Assembly (NCBI RefSeq): GCF_002270355.1
Contig: NZ_NJFZ01000004.1
Coordinates: forward strand, 124,001 to 188,000
Reading direction: 5' to 3'
Length of the DNA: 64,000 bases
Origin: Flectobacillus sp. BAB-3569
GTDB lineage: Bacteria > Bacteroidota > Bacteroidia > Cytophagales > Spirosomataceae
Shown piece after piece: positions 63,065 to 64,000 of this stretch. Position 1 is the stretch's first letter, and every line of letters starts with the position of its first letter. The notes beneath the pieces were generated by a model. It saw nothing but the letters and a program-made list of their open reading frames with translations, searched no databases and was not told where the DNA came from. The position numbers were made by a program, and so were the translations under genes.

Positions 63065-64000
63065 ATGAAAAAACTCATTTTTACTCTTTTTTTGCTCCTT
63101 AGTAGTATTATTGTAACCACAGCCCAAGATGTAAATACTGCATTACGTTACCTTAAAATTGCTAACACCCTCCGCGAAGTAAAACAATTTGACCAGTCTG
63201 AAGAATATCTCAATAAAGCATTGGGAATGGTTCGTGGACGAAACGAATACTGGGAAGCTGCTATTTATGAAAACCTTGGCTTCTTGTATCGTGATCAAGA
63301 AAATATCCTTGAGGCTTCACGTAACTTCTCCAAAGCGATTGATATCTATAAGAAATTAAAAATGGGTATGAGCGAAAAAGCTATTTCGCAATTACTCGAT
63401 GGCTTAAAAGAAGCTGAAGAACTTTATGCAGGTATCGACATCGGCTCGAAAGGTGTAAAGTTAAGTATCATTGGGGTAACCGTTTCGCCTAAAAAAGGTG
63501 TTACTTATAACCTCAAAAAGAGTATGTCAATCAATACTGAGCCTAGTGCTTTGACTCCTCAAGCTATCAAAGAAACTGCCATTGCTATCAAAGACTTGGT
63601 CGATACTGCTACTGTTCGTAACAACGTATTGTCTGACCGTATGTTTATTGTGATGAGTAGTGGATTAAAACAAGCTACTGACAAACAGCCTGGCAAAGAA
63701 GCAGAAGTAATTGCTGCCATTCGTGAGGCCTTGAAAAATCCAAATCAAAAAATTGATATTATTTCGGCAGAAGATGAAGCTAAATTTGGAGCACTTTCAA
63801 TGGTAGCACCAGAGTTACACTTGTCATCATCAGTAATGGATATTGGCGGTGGAAACATCAAAGGTGGCTATTTGTTGAGCCGTACCAAATTTGAAGCAGT
63901 GAACTTCCCTTATGGTACAAAGGCTTTTGTGAAAATTGTGAAGAAAAAATTGCCAGATGCTAATTTGGAAGAATATACCAAAGGGGTAAACGACGAAGTA
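63065..64000 (+). CDS. Exported TPR / actin-fold (Ppx-GppA-like) protein, partial
   Basis: From the ATG at 63065 the frame is open to the window edge (312 codons). A signal peptide (KLIFTLFLLLSSIIVTTA, ending near TAQ) is followed by a short helical-repeat region with TPR character (SEEYLNKALGMVRG, AIYENLGFLYRDQENILEAS). An actin-like ATPase domain follows: YAGIDIGSKGVKLSIIGV is a phosphate-1 motif and SVMDIGGGNIKGGYLLS is a phosphate-2 motif. This resembles exopolyphosphatase/guanosine pentaphosphatase (Ppx/GppA) and related proteins. An exported version with N-terminal TPRs is unusual. The C-terminus is outside the window, so the full architecture and activity cannot be judged. Confidence 0.75.
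   Translation, partial: MKKLIFTLFLLLSSIIVTTAQDVNTALRYLKIANTLREVKQFDQSEEYLNKALGMVRGRNEYWEAAIYENLGFLYRDQENILEASRNFSKAIDIYKKLKMGMSEKAISQLLDGLKEAEELYAGIDIGSKGVKLSIIGVTVSPKKGVTYNLKKSMSINTEPSALTPQAIKETAIAIKDLVDTATVRNNVLSDRMFIVMSSGLKQATDKQPGKEAEVIAAIREALKNPNQKIDIISAEDEAKFGALSMVAPELHLSSSVMDIGGGNIKGGYLLSRTKFEAVNFPYGTKAFVKIVKKKLPDANLEEYTKGVNDEV

Overview
The window comes from a low-GC member of the Bacteroidota, most likely a Cytophagales/Spirosomataceae-type bacterium (inference from protein style and gene neighbourhoods; no 16S is present). Supporting signs are promoters of the Bacteroidota type (TTG or TTTG, about 20 bases, TANNTTTG), A-rich start contexts with almost no AGGAGG, and Bacteroidota families such as DUF4833, DUF1684, DUF5009 and MnmD.

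Layout. 1-9.6 kb: a partial response regulator, class II aldolase, serine acetyltransferase plus cysteine synthase, an MTHFR-like protein, an RsmB-like rRNA methyltransferase, two exported or anchored hypotheticals and a membrane acyltransferase that ends at a suspicious TGA. 9.6-22.5 kb: phosphoglycerate mutase, DUF1684, LMW phosphatase, a FtsB/DivIC protein, enolase, an exported rhodanese-thioredoxin fusion, ThiL, a cytochrome b5-like protein, a BadF-type kinase, a conserved protein of unknown function, MnmD and CarA. 22.6-39.2 kb: one long minus-strand ribosomal cluster, rplC to rplQ, including secY, map, infA, rpmJ and rpoA, but without rpsJ at its head. 39.2-49 kb: a candidate leader RNA, GMC oxidoreductase, glycosyltransferase, YciI, a Crp/Fnr regulator, a C-terminal protease, RuvX, a PhyH dioxygenase, LhgO and a lipoprotein. 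49-64 kb: an OmpA protein, the rimP-nusA-infB operon, GNAT, DUF4833, RimO, a VWA-like lipoprotein, an amidohydrolase and a partial exported TPR/actin-fold protein.

How the genes fit together. The core is information processing: ribosomal proteins, RNA polymerase alpha, SecY, IF-1, IF-2, NusA and RimP, with ribosome or tRNA modifiers (RsmB-like, RimO, MnmD) scattered nearby. Lower glycolysis (aldolase, phosphoglycerate mutase, enolase) and cysteine synthesis (cysE-cysM) are also present.

I did not find a phage, CRISPR array, insertion sequence or defence island. The most unusual signals are (1) intergenic palindromic elements whose arms are degenerate 7- or 8-bp tandem repeats, several of them inside the ribosomal operon; (2) one-base deficits in poly-A runs of two essential genes, rpsN and rplC, each exactly at a -1 slippery heptamer, most simply read as sequencing errors; (3) a candidate structured leader or ncRNA ahead of the ribosomal operon; and (4) a terminator-like hairpin directly behind the rimP-nusA-infB promoter.
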